Positions 1 to 8,695 of a stretch of 31,365 nt of DNA are shown piece by piece. The position numbers were made by a program, and so were the translations under genes. Origin of the DNA: Chloroflexota bacterium (GTDB lineage: Bacteria; Chloroflexota; Anaerolineae; Aggregatilineales; UBA2796); assembly GCA_017743585.1 (NCBI GenBank), contig JAGHYP010000003.1:1-31365 (forward strand). Reading direction: 5' to 3'. Each line of letters starts with the position of its first letter. Position 1 is the stretch's first letter. The notes beneath the pieces were generated by a model. The model searched no databases and had not been told where the DNA came from. It was given only the letters and a program-made list of their open reading frames with translations.

Positions 1-227
1 CCCTGCGACCGTTCCTGATGTTCTATCTGCAGCGGATCATCCCCACGATCGGGACACTGCTGACAGGCCAGCGCGATGCCTACACCTACCTGCCGAACTC
101 AACCATCGGTTTCAAGACGCCGCAAGAGCTGGCGGCGCTATTAGAAGCGGCAGGCTTCATCGAGGTCGGCTATCGGCGCTTCATGTTCGGCACGATCGCG
201 ATCCATTGGGGGCGCAAACCGCTCTGA
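1..227 (+). CDS. ubiE: UbiE/MenG-type quinone methyltransferase, C-terminal end (partial)
   Basis: The reading frame is open from the left edge (first whole codon at base 3) to TGA at 225-227, so only the last 74 or so residues are present and the start lies outside the window. The fragment carries the pattern typical of the UbiE/MenG (COQ5) C-terminus: an I-x-P-x-I-G stretch, a G-x-x-D-A-Y-x-Y-L-P segment, then an AGF-x-x-V-x-Y strand and a terminal G-x-x-A-I-H-x-G-R-K. In the family this enzyme C-methylates demethylmenaquinone or a ubiquinone precursor using S-adenosylmethionine. The SAM-binding motif is not in the window, so the substrate cannot be judged. It converges on mutY with 4 bases between the stop codons. 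Another small quinone-type methyltransferase of the same family remains possible. Confidence 0.8.
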   Translation, partial: LRPFLMFYLQRIIPTIGTLLTGQRDAYTYLPNSTIGFKTPQELAALLEAAGFIEVGYRRFMFGTIAIHWGRKPL

Positions 228-231
228 GCGC

Positions 232-1332
232 TCACAGCAAGCGGGCCTGTGCTGAGCGCAGAGAAGCGATCACGCGCCGATCGGCGCGCGCGATAGGCAA
301 TTGATCCACATCGGCGAGCGCAATCCAGCGCAGGTCGGCGTAGCCGAGCGGCTGCGCGTCGAGGCGTTCGGCGCGGCAAGCGTAAGCGTGCAGCGTGATC
401 TTGAAATGCGTGAAGGCATGCCGCACTTTGGTCAGCAGCTCGCCGACGGTCGCGTCGAGCGCCAACTTCTCGTGCAGCGTGCGGCGCAGCGCCGCCTCAG
501 GTGTCTCGGCTTGGCGCGCCTGCCCTTGTGGAAATTCCCACAACCCGCCGAGCAGGCCGTGTGGCGGTCGTTGCGCCATGAGCAGCTCGCCCCTCGGATT
601 AGATAGGATCGCCGCGCCGACCAGATAGTGCGGCAAAGCGGCTTTCGGCGCCCTGCGGGGGCGGGAAGCTTGCGTACCTGCCACATACGCGCGACAGAAG
701 GCGCGCACAGGACACGCTTCACAGCGCGGCGCGCGCGGCGTGCAAATCTCGCGCCCCAAATCCATCATCGCTTGCGTGTATGCAGCAACTGAGCCGCTCG
801 GCGCGGCGCGCGCCAATTGCTCGGCAAGCTGCCAGAGTTGCTGCTGCGCTGTAGGGCGCTCAATCGGCTCAGCATAGTCGTATAGGCGCGTCAGGACGCG
901 CATCACGTTGCCGTCCAGCGCTGCAGCAGGCTTCCCGAAGGCAATGCTGGCAATCGCGCCCGCCGTGTAACGTCCGATGCCCGGCAGTTTCAGCAACGCT
1001 TCGACGCTCTGCGGCAACGCGCCCTGATGCTCGCTCACGATGCGCTGCGCAGCGCGCTGCAAATTGCGCGCGCGGCTGTAATAGCCCAGACCTTCCCACA
1101 GCTTCAGCACGCGCTCGGGCGGCGCCTCCGCCAGCGCTTGAACGGTCGGGAAGGCGGCGAGAAAACGCTCGTAATACGGCAGGACAGTGGCGATTCGCGT
1201 CTGTTGCAGCATGATCTCCGCCAGCCAGATGTGATATGGCTCGCGGCTGAGCCGCCAGGGCAGCTTAGGTGCGTTTTGTGCGTACCAATCCAACAACGCA
1301 TCGAAGAAAGCGTCAGAGGGCACAGGCTGCAT
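232..1332 (-). CDS. mutY: A/G-specific adenine glycosylase MutY
   Basis: 366 residues, the usual length for MutY. This base-excision-repair enzyme removes adenine mispaired with 8-oxoguanine or guanine. Seen in the sequence: the catalytic Glu39 in W-L-A-E-I-M-L-Q-Q-T, a helix-hairpin-helix around L-P-G-I-G-R-Y (residues 115-122) followed by the catalytic Asp140 in L-D-G-N-V, and a [4Fe-4S] ligand set Cys197-x6-Cys204-x2-Cys207-x5-Cys213. Residues from about 235 on form the NUDIX-like C-terminal domain that recognises 8-oxoG. The ATG at 1332 lies 4 bases after the stop of the upstream methyltransferase gene, so the two are probably co-transcribed. All key residues are present, so the enzyme should be active. 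Confidence 0.96.
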   Translation of the reverse strand: MQPVPSDAFFDALLDWYAQNAPKLPWRLSREPYHIWLAEIMLQQTRIATVLPYYERFLAAFPTVQALAEAPPERVLKLWEGLGYYSRARNLQRAAQRIVSEHQGALPQSVEALLKLPGIGRYTAGAIASIAFGKPAAALDGNVMRVLTRLYDYAEPIERPTAQQQLWQLAEQLARAAPSGSVAAYTQAMMDLGREICTPRAPRCEACPVRAFCRAYVAGTQASRPRRAPKAALPHYLVGAAILSNPRGELLMAQRPPHGLLGGLWEFPQGQARQAETPEAALRRTLHEKLALDATVGELLTKVRHAFTHFKITLHAYACRAERLDAQPLGYADLRWIALADVDQLPIARADRRVIASLRSAQARLL

Positions 1333-1336
1333 ACGC

Positions 1337-2038
1337 TCAGCTCTTCTGAATCATGCCGACTAAGTGGACAGGTGGCGTGATCTCGGCGAGCATACAGCTC
1401 AGGCGGAACAGAAACGGCGTGAAGGCGAGATAACTTGGATCGGGGACGCGCCGCACTTGCTCGAGCGTGCCGCCGACCTGCTCAGCAAGCCGTCTAAGCG
1501 CGCTGAGCGTGTTGGCGCGGTAGTAGAGAGGAAAGGTATCCGCCTCGTCGCGCCCGTAAAGGCGCGGCACGAGATAGCGCTGCAACGGACGCAGAAGCCA
1601 GCCCAGGATCGTCACGAGGCTATTGGCGTTCGGGGTGATGAAGATGATCCGACCGCTCGGCTTCAGCACGCGCATGAACTCGCTGAGAGCGCGCTGCGGC
1701 GCCTGTAGATGTTCAAAAAGCCAGCTGCACAGGATCAGGTCGAAGCTGGCGGCGCGGAAAGGCAAGGCTTCGGCGCGCGCAGCGGCGCGCGGCAGGTGAG
1801 GCAAGCGATGCTCGCGCAACGATACAGGATCAGAATCAACGCCGCATGGAAACGCGACCGCCTCGCCGAGCTGTTCCAGCACGCCGCCGCGTCCGCAGCC
1901 AACATCCAGCACGACGCTGTGCGGACGCAAGACGGCGCGAATCAGCCCTTCGTAGATTTCAGTGGCAGGCTGCCAGCTCGGACGACGTCTGCGATACTGG
2001 GCGCGGTAGCGATTCTGCTTCTCGAGCGAGAGAGTCAT
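1337..2038 (-). CDS. Class I SAM-dependent methyltransferase (Methyltransf_11 type)
   Basis: 233 residues from the ATG at 2038. Motif I (V-L-D-V-G-C-G-R-G-G, residues about 42-52) and an acidic residue at the end of the next strand (G-V-D-S-D) mark a Rossmann-type SAM-binding fold. The later F-D-L-I-L-C-S-W-L-F-E-H-L and L-K-P-S-G-R-I-I-F-I-T-P-N-A-N match the post-motif region of Methyltransf_11 proteins. The substrate cannot be told from sequence. An upstream in-frame GTG at 2113 would add 25 Arg/Ala-rich residues that look non-coding, so the ATG is preferred, although no strong Shine-Dalgarno supports either start. The gene is the first of a pair with mutY. Confidence 0.85.
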   Translation of the reverse strand: MTLSLEKQNRYRAQYRRRRPSWQPATEIYEGLIRAVLRPHSVVLDVGCGRGGVLEQLGEAVAFPCGVDSDPVSLREHRLPHLPRAAARAEALPFRAASFDLILCSWLFEHLQAPQRALSEFMRVLKPSGRIIFITPNANSLVTILGWLLRPLQRYLVPRLYGRDEADTFPLYYRANTLSALRRLAEQVGGTLEQVRRVPDPSYLAFTPFLFRLSCMLAEITPPVHLVGMIQKS

Positions 2039-2118
2039 GGGCAATCGGGCGCGTTTGGCGGCTCGCGCACAGGCGATCCTAGCGCGCTGCGCGCGCTGAG
2101 GCAAGCGGGGCACGCGGT

Positions 2119-2147
2119 TTGTGCCATCAGCCGCTCAGCGCTAGAAT
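2119..2147 (+). promoter_or_regulatory. Sigma-70-type promoter for the glycosidase gene
   Basis: TTGTGC (2119-2124) and TAGAAT (2142-2147) are separated by exactly 17 bases, each hexamer close to the -35 and -10 consensus. Transcription would begin near 2154, giving a leader of about 33 bases before the ATG at 2187. The element lies between the divergent methyltransferase and glycosidase genes. Confidence 0.6.
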
Positions 2148-2186
2148 GGCAGCACTTGTGGAAGCCAAGTGGACGAAGGATAGTTC

Positions 2187-4886
2187 ATGCAAGAGTGGCA
2201 TTTAACTGCAGAAAGCCCGCTCTCGATGCGGTTCGCCGCTGACGCGCGTCTCAAACGTACGGATTACACTGACGACCAATCGTGGGAGATCGCTTTTGGT
2301 GAGCCTGACGCGCCATTTTTGGCTTTCCAGACGCGCTACGGCGGTCGCGTGAACATCGCGCGCCTTGTGCCGATGTTCACAGTTGAAGGGCGCATGATTT
2401 ACACGAGCGGGGCGCTGGCTGAGCCGCCTGCACTGCGCGCCTTCGCGCCAAGCTACGCTAAAGTGACGGCGAAGCTCACGCCGACGCTCAGCTTTGTGAG
2501 CGAGTTTTTCGTCTTCGAATCGCGCGCGGCAGGCGGGCGCTTCACGCTGCACAATAGCGCTCAAGCGCCAATTGACGTGCGCCTCGAGCTAGTCGCGCAG
2601 GTCATGCGCGATGACAAGCAAATTGATATGAACATCCTGAGCCTTGAAGATGGCACAGATGCGCTACACATGGGGCGCGCAGGCAATCTAAATCCTGTGC
2701 TGCTGTTGGAGAACGCCAAAGCGCCGCCGCCGATGCGCTTGGTCGCGATGCCGAGCGCGCCGAAGCTGGTCAGCGCGTTCAGCGTGCCTGCCAATAGCAG
2801 CGTCGCTGTGCGCTGGACGCATGGCGGGCAAGCGCTGACGCAAGATAGCTTGCAGACCGCTTTTTTCTGGCTGCGGCGCGCCGATTGGTCAGCTGAGCTA
2901 CGCCAAATCGAGCAGCTGAGCGCTGAGCTGCTCACTTTTGAGACGGGCGACGCAGATTTGGACGCGGCTCTCGCCTTCAGCGCGCACGTGGCGCTGCGCA
3001 GCTTCGTGAACGCCACAGGCAGCCTGCCATACGCTTCGTTTGTCTCGGCGCGCATTCCATCGCGCGGCTGGAGCCCGCGCGGCGATGGCAGCGATCACAG
3101 CAGGCAGTGGAGCGGGCAGAGCGCCTCGCTCGCTGCGCTGATATTGCCTTCAGTGGCGGCGCTCTCGCCCGAGCTGGCGCTCGGCGCACTCCGAAACTTC
3201 CTCGCAGTGTGCCAAAGCGACGGCTTCATTGATAACAAGCCCGGGCTTGGCGGTCAGCGCGCCAAGCTATTGAGCATGCCGCTGCTGGCATCCACGGCCC
3301 TCGCGCTCTACGAGCAGACGGAAGACACGGCGTTTCTGAGAGAAGCGCTGCCGATCCTGCGCGCTTTCTTCATGCGCTGGTTCGCCCCCGATGCCGACCG
3401 CGACCGCGACGGCTTCCCTGAATGGACGAACGTCGCGCACAGCGCCTACCCCAGCAACCCACTCTTCTCGCCGATCCATCGCTGGGCGGAGAACGCCGAT
3501 ATCAGCAAGGTTGAGTCGCCAGACCTAGCCGCTTACCTGATCGCAGAAGGCCGCGCGCTTTTGCGCATGGGCGAGCTGCTCAACGACTCAAGCGATGCCG
3601 AGCGCATCGCGCAGCGCGTCCAGCAGCTAGAAGCGCATCTTGAGGCGCTGTGGCACGCCGATCTGGGCAGCTACCTCTGCCGCGACCGCGATAGCGATCA
3701 GACTTTGCGGGGCGTGAATTTGTTCCGCGGCAAGGGCGACGAAGCCTTCGCCGCCAAGACGCGACTTGAGCCGCCGAACCGCCTGATCGTGCGCGTGCTG
3801 GGCGGGCGCGACGTCGCGCCGCGCTTCTCAGCCGTGATCGAAGGGGTAGATGCAAACGGTCAGCACGTCGCCGAGACGCTGCCGAGCAGCGTTTTCACTT
3901 GGTACTACGGTCTAGGCACGGCTGTGACCGAGAAAGTCTACGCGCAGGTCAATTACCTGAAGGTGGAAGGCTTGATTCGCCTGTTCAACCTTGAAGTAGA
4001 CACGGTCAACCTGTTCCGCCAGAACTTGACGCAGCTCATGGCGCTGTGGTCGGGCGCTCCGAGCGCGGGGCGCGCTGCGCAGATCGTCGCCACATTGACC
4101 GATCCTGCGCGCTATTGGCGTCCATATGGGTTGCCCGTCTGTCCTGCCAACGATCCTGCCTATGCGCCGAACAACGATGGCGGCAGCGGCGGTGTTTGGC
4201 TGCTGTGGAATGTTTTGCTGCTGGAGGGCCTGCTGCGCTACGGCTATCTGAACGAGGCCACCGAACTCTTCAGGCGGCTGCTGAGCGCGCAACTCAAGGC
4301 GCTGCGGCGCGATCGCGGCTTCCGCGAGGGCTACAATAGCGAGACGGGCGAAGGACTGGGCGACGTAGACGACGTGGCAGGGATTGTGCCGATCAGCGTC
4401 TTTTTGCGCCTGATCGGGCTGCGAATCGTGAGCGCCCGCCGAGTCTGGGCAGGCGGCACGTTTGCCTTCGCGCAGCCTGTGACGGTCAGGCGTGGCGCAT
4501 TGTGCGTGACGCGCAGCGCGACCGGCACGCGCGTCGTCTTTCCGAGCGGCAAGGTCGTGGAAACGGACGCCGCCTGGCAGTTGATCGAAGATGACACGCC
4601 CACAACCGAGGCTGCGCTATCCACTCTTGAGCCGCGGGGCGCTGAGCCATTGCCCACTTCGCCCGAGCACATCGGGCCGAGTGCCGAGGGCGCGCCAGCG
4701 CCTGCTGCAGGCGAGTCGATCCCTGTCCAATCGCAGCGCGACCCGACGCGAGAGATCTCGATCAGCCACATTGACTTCAGCTCGCGCTCTGAGGCGGCCA
4801 AACCGAGCGCGCCGTCGCAAGATACGATTAAGATCAAGGTGCGCGACGGACGCGAACGTGACGCCGACGATCCAACGGCTGAGTGA
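2187..4886 (+). CDS. Six-hairpin (alpha/alpha)6 glycoside hydrolase, GH63/debranching-enzyme-like
   Basis: 899 residues with no signal peptide, so probably cytoplasmic. Residues 1 to about 240 look like the N-terminal beta-sandwich of this clan. From about 250 the helical hairpins of an (alpha/alpha)6 barrel follow. D-R-D-G-F-P-E-W (Asp408, Glu412) sits where GH63-type enzymes carry the catalytic acid. R-E-G-Y-N-S-E-T-G (Glu714, Tyr716) matches the second catalytic region, and N-N-D-G-G-S-G-G-V-W (about 660-670) precedes it. Residues about 525-600 read as a beta-rich insertion inside the barrel. The last 95 residues are a Pro/Ser/Glu-rich linker and charged tail, probably disordered. The family hydrolyses alpha-glycosidic bonds in oligosaccharides, glycogen-like polymers or glucosylglycerate-type solutes. 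The exact substrate is unknown, and catalytic assignments are by analogy. The gene is monocistronic behind its own promoter. Confidence 0.72.
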   Translation: MQEWHLTAESPLSMRFAADARLKRTDYTDDQSWEIAFGEPDAPFLAFQTRYGGRVNIARLVPMFTVEGRMIYTSGALAEPPALRAFAPSYAKVTAKLTPTLSFVSEFFVFESRAAGGRFTLHNSAQAPIDVRLELVAQVMRDDKQIDMNILSLEDGTDALHMGRAGNLNPVLLLENAKAPPPMRLVAMPSAPKLVSAFSVPANSSVAVRWTHGGQALTQDSLQTAFFWLRRADWSAELRQIEQLSAELLTFETGDADLDAALAFSAHVALRSFVNATGSLPYASFVSARIPSRGWSPRGDGSDHSRQWSGQSASLAALILPSVAALSPELALGALRNFLAVCQSDGFIDNKPGLGGQRAKLLSMPLLASTALALYEQTEDTAFLREALPILRAFFMRWFAPDADRDRDGFPEWTNVAHSAYPSNPLFSPIHRWAENADISKVESPDLAAYLIAEGRALLRMGELLNDSSDAERIAQRVQQLEAHLEALWHADLGSYLCRDRDSDQTLRGVNLFRGKGDEAFAAKTRLEPPNRLIVRVLGGRDVAPRFSAVIEGVDANGQHVAETLPSSVFTWYYGLGTAVTEKVYAQVNYLKVEGLIRLFNLEVDTVNLFRQNLTQLMALWSGAPSAGRAAQIVATLTDPARYWRPYGLPVCPANDPAYAPNNDGGSGGVWLLWNVLLLEGLLRYGYLNEATELFRRLLSAQLKALRRDRGFREGYNSETGEGLGDVDDVAGIVPISVFLRLIGLRIVSARRVWAGGTFAFAQPVTVRRGALCVTRSATGTRVVFPSGKVVETDAAWQLIEDDTPTTEAALSTLEPRGAEPLPTSPEHIGPSAEGAPAPAAGESIPVQSQRDPTREISISHIDFSSRSEAAKPSAPSQDTIKIKVRDGRERDADDPTAE

Positions 4887-4891
4887 CTGGC

Positions 4892-6079
4892 TCAGCGCGA
4901 GTGACCCTCGCGCGTCTGGACGTTGTAGCCCGTCAGCTCGACGTATGCCACGCCGCTGATCGGCTTGCCGTTTTGTGTGCCTGTCACGCGCGCCGCGCCC
5001 TCGTAGTAAGCAGTGGTGGTGTTCAGCTCCTGATCGCGCATGAACGGTTGCACTTCCAGTTCTAGCAGGCCGTCAGGCGCGTTGACGGTCAGCCGCCAGC
5101 CGTGCGGATAGATGGCGCCCGTGCGCGGGCTCGTCCACGTGCCGAGCGGTGTGATGGTGTAATCGCCTTGCGCCATCAAGAGATAGCGCGTGCTACCATC
5201 TGCGTTCACGAACGTGCCATTTGAGGTCGGCTCGATGCCGCCGTCGCGCAACCTGATCTGGTAGAGCATGATCTCGCGCTGATCGTCGAGCTGGATCGCG
5301 AACCAATCCCAGCCGATCGCGTCCTCGCCCAGCACGCTCGTGCTGTACTCATGATCGAACCACGCCGTGCCGCTGACCGCGAATTGCTCGCCCCGCACTG
5401 TGATCGTGCCTTCCAAGAGCGAGCGCGTGAAGCTGTAGTAGTAGCTAGCGTTGCCCTCGTCGGCGCTCTTCACGCTGAAGCCGCGATCGCCCTGCAAGAC
5501 AATCGGCTTGCTCATGCGCAGCCGCACGTCCATGCCCATGTCGCCTTCGGCAGCGCGCAACCGATAGCCTTGCCCATCTTCATCAAAGGTGATCGACCAA
5601 TCCTCGATCCAAATCTTGACGAATGGCTCTGTCTGCGCGCCCGCCAAGCCCGCTGCGCCGCGCGCAAAGCGCTCTTTGAAGTAGAACCGATCGGCAGCGA
5701 TATCGGCGATGGCGAAATCGGCGAAGTAGATTTGATTGGTCGCCCACTCGGATCGGCGCTCGGCCATGGTCGGCGTGAGGGCGCGCCTGAAGATGGTGAA
5801 CTTCAGCCCAAAGCGCCGCCCGTCTGCTGTCTGGACGTTCGCTGTGTTGTACCACCACTCTGTCTGATACTCAGGATGTGCGCCGTGATCGCGCGGAAAG
5901 CTGAATTCCTTGACGCCCGTCACGCGCGCGAAGCCTTCGATGCCGCCGCCGCTGAGCGCCGCCACCACATCCGCGCTGAACTCAGGCTGAGTCTGCCCGC
6001 GCAAGCCTGAGACGCCGATGAACGCCACACCTAAGACCAATAGTCCGGTTGCAATTGCCAGAATGCCTCTGCGTGTCAT
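4892..6079 (-). CDS. Secreted AttH/CrtC-like lipocalin-fold protein (COG5621)
   Basis: 395 residues. An N-terminal hydrophobic segment (about residues 5-28) acts as a signal peptide or membrane anchor, so the protein is extracytoplasmic. The mature part opens with F-P-R-D-H-G-A-H-P-E-Y followed by T-E-W-W-Y, the hallmark of the AttH/hydroxyneurosporene-synthase (CrtC) lipocalin-like family. A later T-A-W-F-D-H-E-Y and W-D-W-F-A-I-Q-L match the second lipocalin-like repeat. Family members are annotated as predicted secreted hydrolases or carotenoid 1,2-hydratases. The latter needs a carotenoid pathway, and none is seen here. The gene is last in the ABC operon, starting 16 bases after the permease stop, with AGAAGGG about 10 bases upstream. 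This context suggests it handles a hydrophobic ligand for the transporter. It converges on the glycosidase gene with a 5-base gap. Confidence 0.82.
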   Translation of the reverse strand: MTRRGILAIATGLLVLGVAFIGVSGLRGQTQPEFSADVVAALSGGGIEGFARVTGVKEFSFPRDHGAHPEYQTEWWYNTANVQTADGRRFGLKFTIFRRALTPTMAERRSEWATNQIYFADFAIADIAADRFYFKERFARGAAGLAGAQTEPFVKIWIEDWSITFDEDGQGYRLRAAEGDMGMDVRLRMSKPIVLQGDRGFSVKSADEGNASYYYSFTRSLLEGTITVRGEQFAVSGTAWFDHEYSTSVLGEDAIGWDWFAIQLDDQREIMLYQIRLRDGGIEPTSNGTFVNADGSTRYLLMAQGDYTITPLGTWTSPRTGAIYPHGWRLTVNAPDGLLELEVQPFMRDQELNTTTAYYEGAARVTGTQNGKPISGVAYVELTGYNVQTREGHSR

Positions 6080-6095
6080 TTCCTAAAATCCCTTC

Positions 6096-8675
6096 TCATT
6101 CCAAACGTAGCGCGCACGCCGGCTGAATCTGCCCGATGCGCAGCGCAGGATAGACGCCCGCCAGCAGCGAGGCGACGAGCGCTACAAGCGTCGCCTGCGC
6201 GTAAAACTCTGGACGCAAGCTGAGCGTCAGCGTCCAGCCAAAACTGCGCAAATTGATGATGTACACCAGCACCCACGCCAGCAGTGTGCCGACAGGGGCC
6301 GCCATGACCGCTGCGATAGCGCCCATCAGGCTCGTCTCAGTCAGAGTCAGGCGGAAGAGCTGGCAGCGCGTCATGCCGTTGGCGCGCATCGCGCCGAACT
6401 CGCGTGTGCGCTCCAGCTGCAGGCTCGCCAGCGCCGAGAGAATGCCGATGAACGCTACCACAGTCGCCAGCAGGTTCAGCGCAGTGGTGATGGCGAACGT
6501 CTGATCGAATACCACTAGCACCCTCTCGCGCAAATCGCGGTTGGACTGCACCAAAAGCTCTTGCTGACCGTCAAAGGCAGCGCGGATGGCGTTCACCACA
6601 TCTGAGACGGCGTACCCGGGCGCAACCCACGCTGCAATGGTCGAGATGTACGGATCGTCATAGTATTGCAGGTAGATATGTCGCCGCATCATGACCGTGC
6701 CTTGATCGCCGCTGTAATCCACCATGAACGCAGCGATCGGAAAGGTATGCTCGCCACGATCCGTCAGCAGCGTGATATGTTGCCCTGCCGCGATCGGAAT
6801 GCCGCGCTGCCGCGCAAAGGTCTCGCTGACCATCACGGCGCCCTCGCCAAGCGCTGCCCAGACTGTCTCATAGTCGCCGATCTGCCAGACGAGGCGGCGC
6901 GTCCCCATTGAAGTGTCGCGATCAATCGCTGTCAGCAAGACTGGCTGCGGGTCGTTTGGGCGGATTACATCCACGCTGCGCGAGACGCCGACTGCGACCA
7001 CGCCTTGGACTCTGCTCACCACATCTGCGACGCTCGGCTCGACAGGCACGTCTTGCCGCACTGCCGAGATCGAGGGTGGACTGATCAAGATATCGGCGCG
7101 GATTGTATCGGCGAGCCAGCCTTGCACGTCGTTACGAAAGCTGCCGACCATCGCGCTGATGCCGACGATCACCGAAACTGCCACCATCAGCGCTGCGATA
7201 GCCACGCTCGCCCGACTCAGGCTGCGAATGATGCTGCGCGGCGCCATCAAGCCCAGCACGCCGAGCAACAACCCGCCTAGCGGGCGCACAGCGCTCATCA
7301 GCGCGAGCGTGACCAACGGTGTGAAGAGCGAGAAACCTACTACGATCCCAAACAGCGCTACAAAGTTCACTTCCAAGCTCGGCAAGCTGAGCGCGCCGAG
7401 CGAGACTGCCACAACTAGCGCGCCACTCAGCGACGCTAACGGCACGGCGCGCCGCACTTTGCGCTCGATATCGCTGCGCTTGAGCGTGCCGCTCGGCGGC
7501 GTGTTGGTCGCCTCGTATGCGGGCAGGAGCGCAGCGAGGAGCGCAGCGCTGATGCCGATCAGCGCGCCTTTCAACAGCGAGAGCGTCGGGATATCCACGT
7601 TGCGCACAGTGACCGTGAAATATAAGCTGCTGATCGTCTGCGTCACGATGACCACAGCCAATCTGCCCATCAGCACGCCGGCGATCAGCCCGAAGACCAC
7701 GCCAAAAGCTGCCAAGAGCGCTGCTTCCCAAAGCACCATGCCGAAAATCTGCCCCCGCGTCACCCCGAGCGCGCGCAGTATGCCGATGATCGGTCGGCGT
7801 TGCACTACCGAGAAGGTCACTGTGTTGTAAATCAAGAACATGCCGACCACAAGTGCCAAGAGCGAGAGCGCGGTCAGGCTCAGGTTAAAAGCCGCTGTGA
7901 TCTGGCCGACCGCGCTGGCGCGCGCGCCTGCCACTTGCACGGTCGCGCCCGGCGGCAAAATGGATCGAATGCGCGCCAAGAGCGCCTCGCCATCTGGCGT
8001 CTCGGAGATGATCAAGTCGATGTTGGTCAGGCGACCCAGCATGTTCAGCACCTCTTGCGCCGTGCTGATATCGGCGATCAGCATGTCTTGCAAGCCTTGC
8101 GCTGTCACCTCATCTGAGGAGCGCAACAAGCCCGCAATGGTCAGCTTGTGGCGCGTCGGACCATAGCGCATGGTGAGCGTATCGCCTTCTTGCAAGCCGT
8201 ATTGCGCCGCCAGCTGCTCTGCCATCAGCACTGTGTTTGGCTGCGTCAGGAACGCAGTCATGCTTGCGATATCGGCGTTTGCGTTCGCCGCGCCCAAGTT
8301 CAGATAGCCGCGAAATGGCGCTTCAGCGAATGGATCGATGCCAAAAATGCGCAGCGGCTGCCCATCCAACTCGAGCGCTTGCGCGTAGGCAGTCACCACA
8401 GGCGCCGCCTCGCGCACGCCGAGCTCGAGGCGCAGCTGACGGTAGAGTTCGTATGGTACGCCGCTCGGGCCGCCTACGATTTGGTGCGTGGTGCGCCCTG
8501 TCAAGCTCTCGGCGAAGATGCCGAAGGCGCGCGTGGCGCTGGCATTGGCGATATCAATCGCGACCATCATCGCCACGCCGAGCGCTACGCCTAAGATAAA
8601 CATCGCCGCTTGAAACGGACGGCGCAAAATGGCGCGCAACATCACGCGCCGCAGGGAACTGGGTAGCATCAGCAT
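6096..8675 (-). CDS. FtsX/MacB-like ABC transporter permease (YbbP/LolE type)
   Basis: 859 residues. A single transmembrane helix near residues 24-42 is followed by a large extracytoplasmic domain. Two FtsX modules of three or four helices each follow: about residues 265-390 with R-R-P-I-I-G-I-L-R-A-L-G-V-T-R, and about 720-859 with R-T-R-E-F-G-A-M-R-A-N-G-M-T-R. A hydrophobic middle portion contains further helices, about ten in total. The E/I-G-x-x-R-A-x-G-x-x-R coupling motif is typical of permeases that convert cytoplasmic ATP hydrolysis into work on an extracytoplasmic substrate. This is a fused double-length permease, so one gene can provide both halves. It lies between the small secreted protein and the lipocalin gene and should pair with the ATPase at 9366-10103. 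A second ATG two codons downstream is an equal start choice. The substrate, probably a lipid, lipoprotein or peptide, is not known. Confidence 0.93.
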   Translation of the reverse strand: MLMLPSSLRRVMLRAILRRPFQAAMFILGVALGVAMMVAIDIANASATRAFGIFAESLTGRTTHQIVGGPSGVPYELYRQLRLELGVREAAPVVTAYAQALELDGQPLRIFGIDPFAEAPFRGYLNLGAANANADIASMTAFLTQPNTVLMAEQLAAQYGLQEGDTLTMRYGPTRHKLTIAGLLRSSDEVTAQGLQDMLIADISTAQEVLNMLGRLTNIDLIISETPDGEALLARIRSILPPGATVQVAGARASAVGQITAAFNLSLTALSLLALVVGMFLIYNTVTFSVVQRRPIIGILRALGVTRGQIFGMVLWEAALLAAFGVVFGLIAGVLMGRLAVVIVTQTISSLYFTVTVRNVDIPTLSLLKGALIGISAALLAALLPAYEATNTPPSGTLKRSDIERKVRRAVPLASLSGALVVAVSLGALSLPSLEVNFVALFGIVVGFSLFTPLVTLALMSAVRPLGGLLLGVLGLMAPRSIIRSLSRASVAIAALMVAVSVIVGISAMVGSFRNDVQGWLADTIRADILISPPSISAVRQDVPVEPSVADVVSRVQGVVAVGVSRSVDVIRPNDPQPVLLTAIDRDTSMGTRRLVWQIGDYETVWAALGEGAVMVSETFARQRGIPIAAGQHITLLTDRGEHTFPIAAFMVDYSGDQGTVMMRRHIYLQYYDDPYISTIAAWVAPGYAVSDVVNAIRAAFDGQQELLVQSNRDLRERVLVVFDQTFAITTALNLLATVVAFIGILSALASLQLERTREFGAMRANGMTRCQLFRLTLTETSLMGAIAAVMAAPVGTLLAWVLVYIINLRSFGWTLTLSLRPEFYAQATLVALVASLLAGVYPALRIGQIQPACALRLE

Positions 8676-8695
8676 CGAGTCGCCCTCTGCTCTGC

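Noticed and set aside
2039..2113. A longer N-terminus for the SAM methyltransferase from GTG 2113
   Set aside because: The extra 25 residues are Arg/Ala-rich low complexity; the ATG at 2038 gives a normal domain boundary.
4892..6079. Carotenoid 1,2-hydratase (CrtC) as the function of the lipocalin-like gene
   Set aside because: Only the fold family is supported. No carotenoid genes are near, and the ABC operon context suggests another role.
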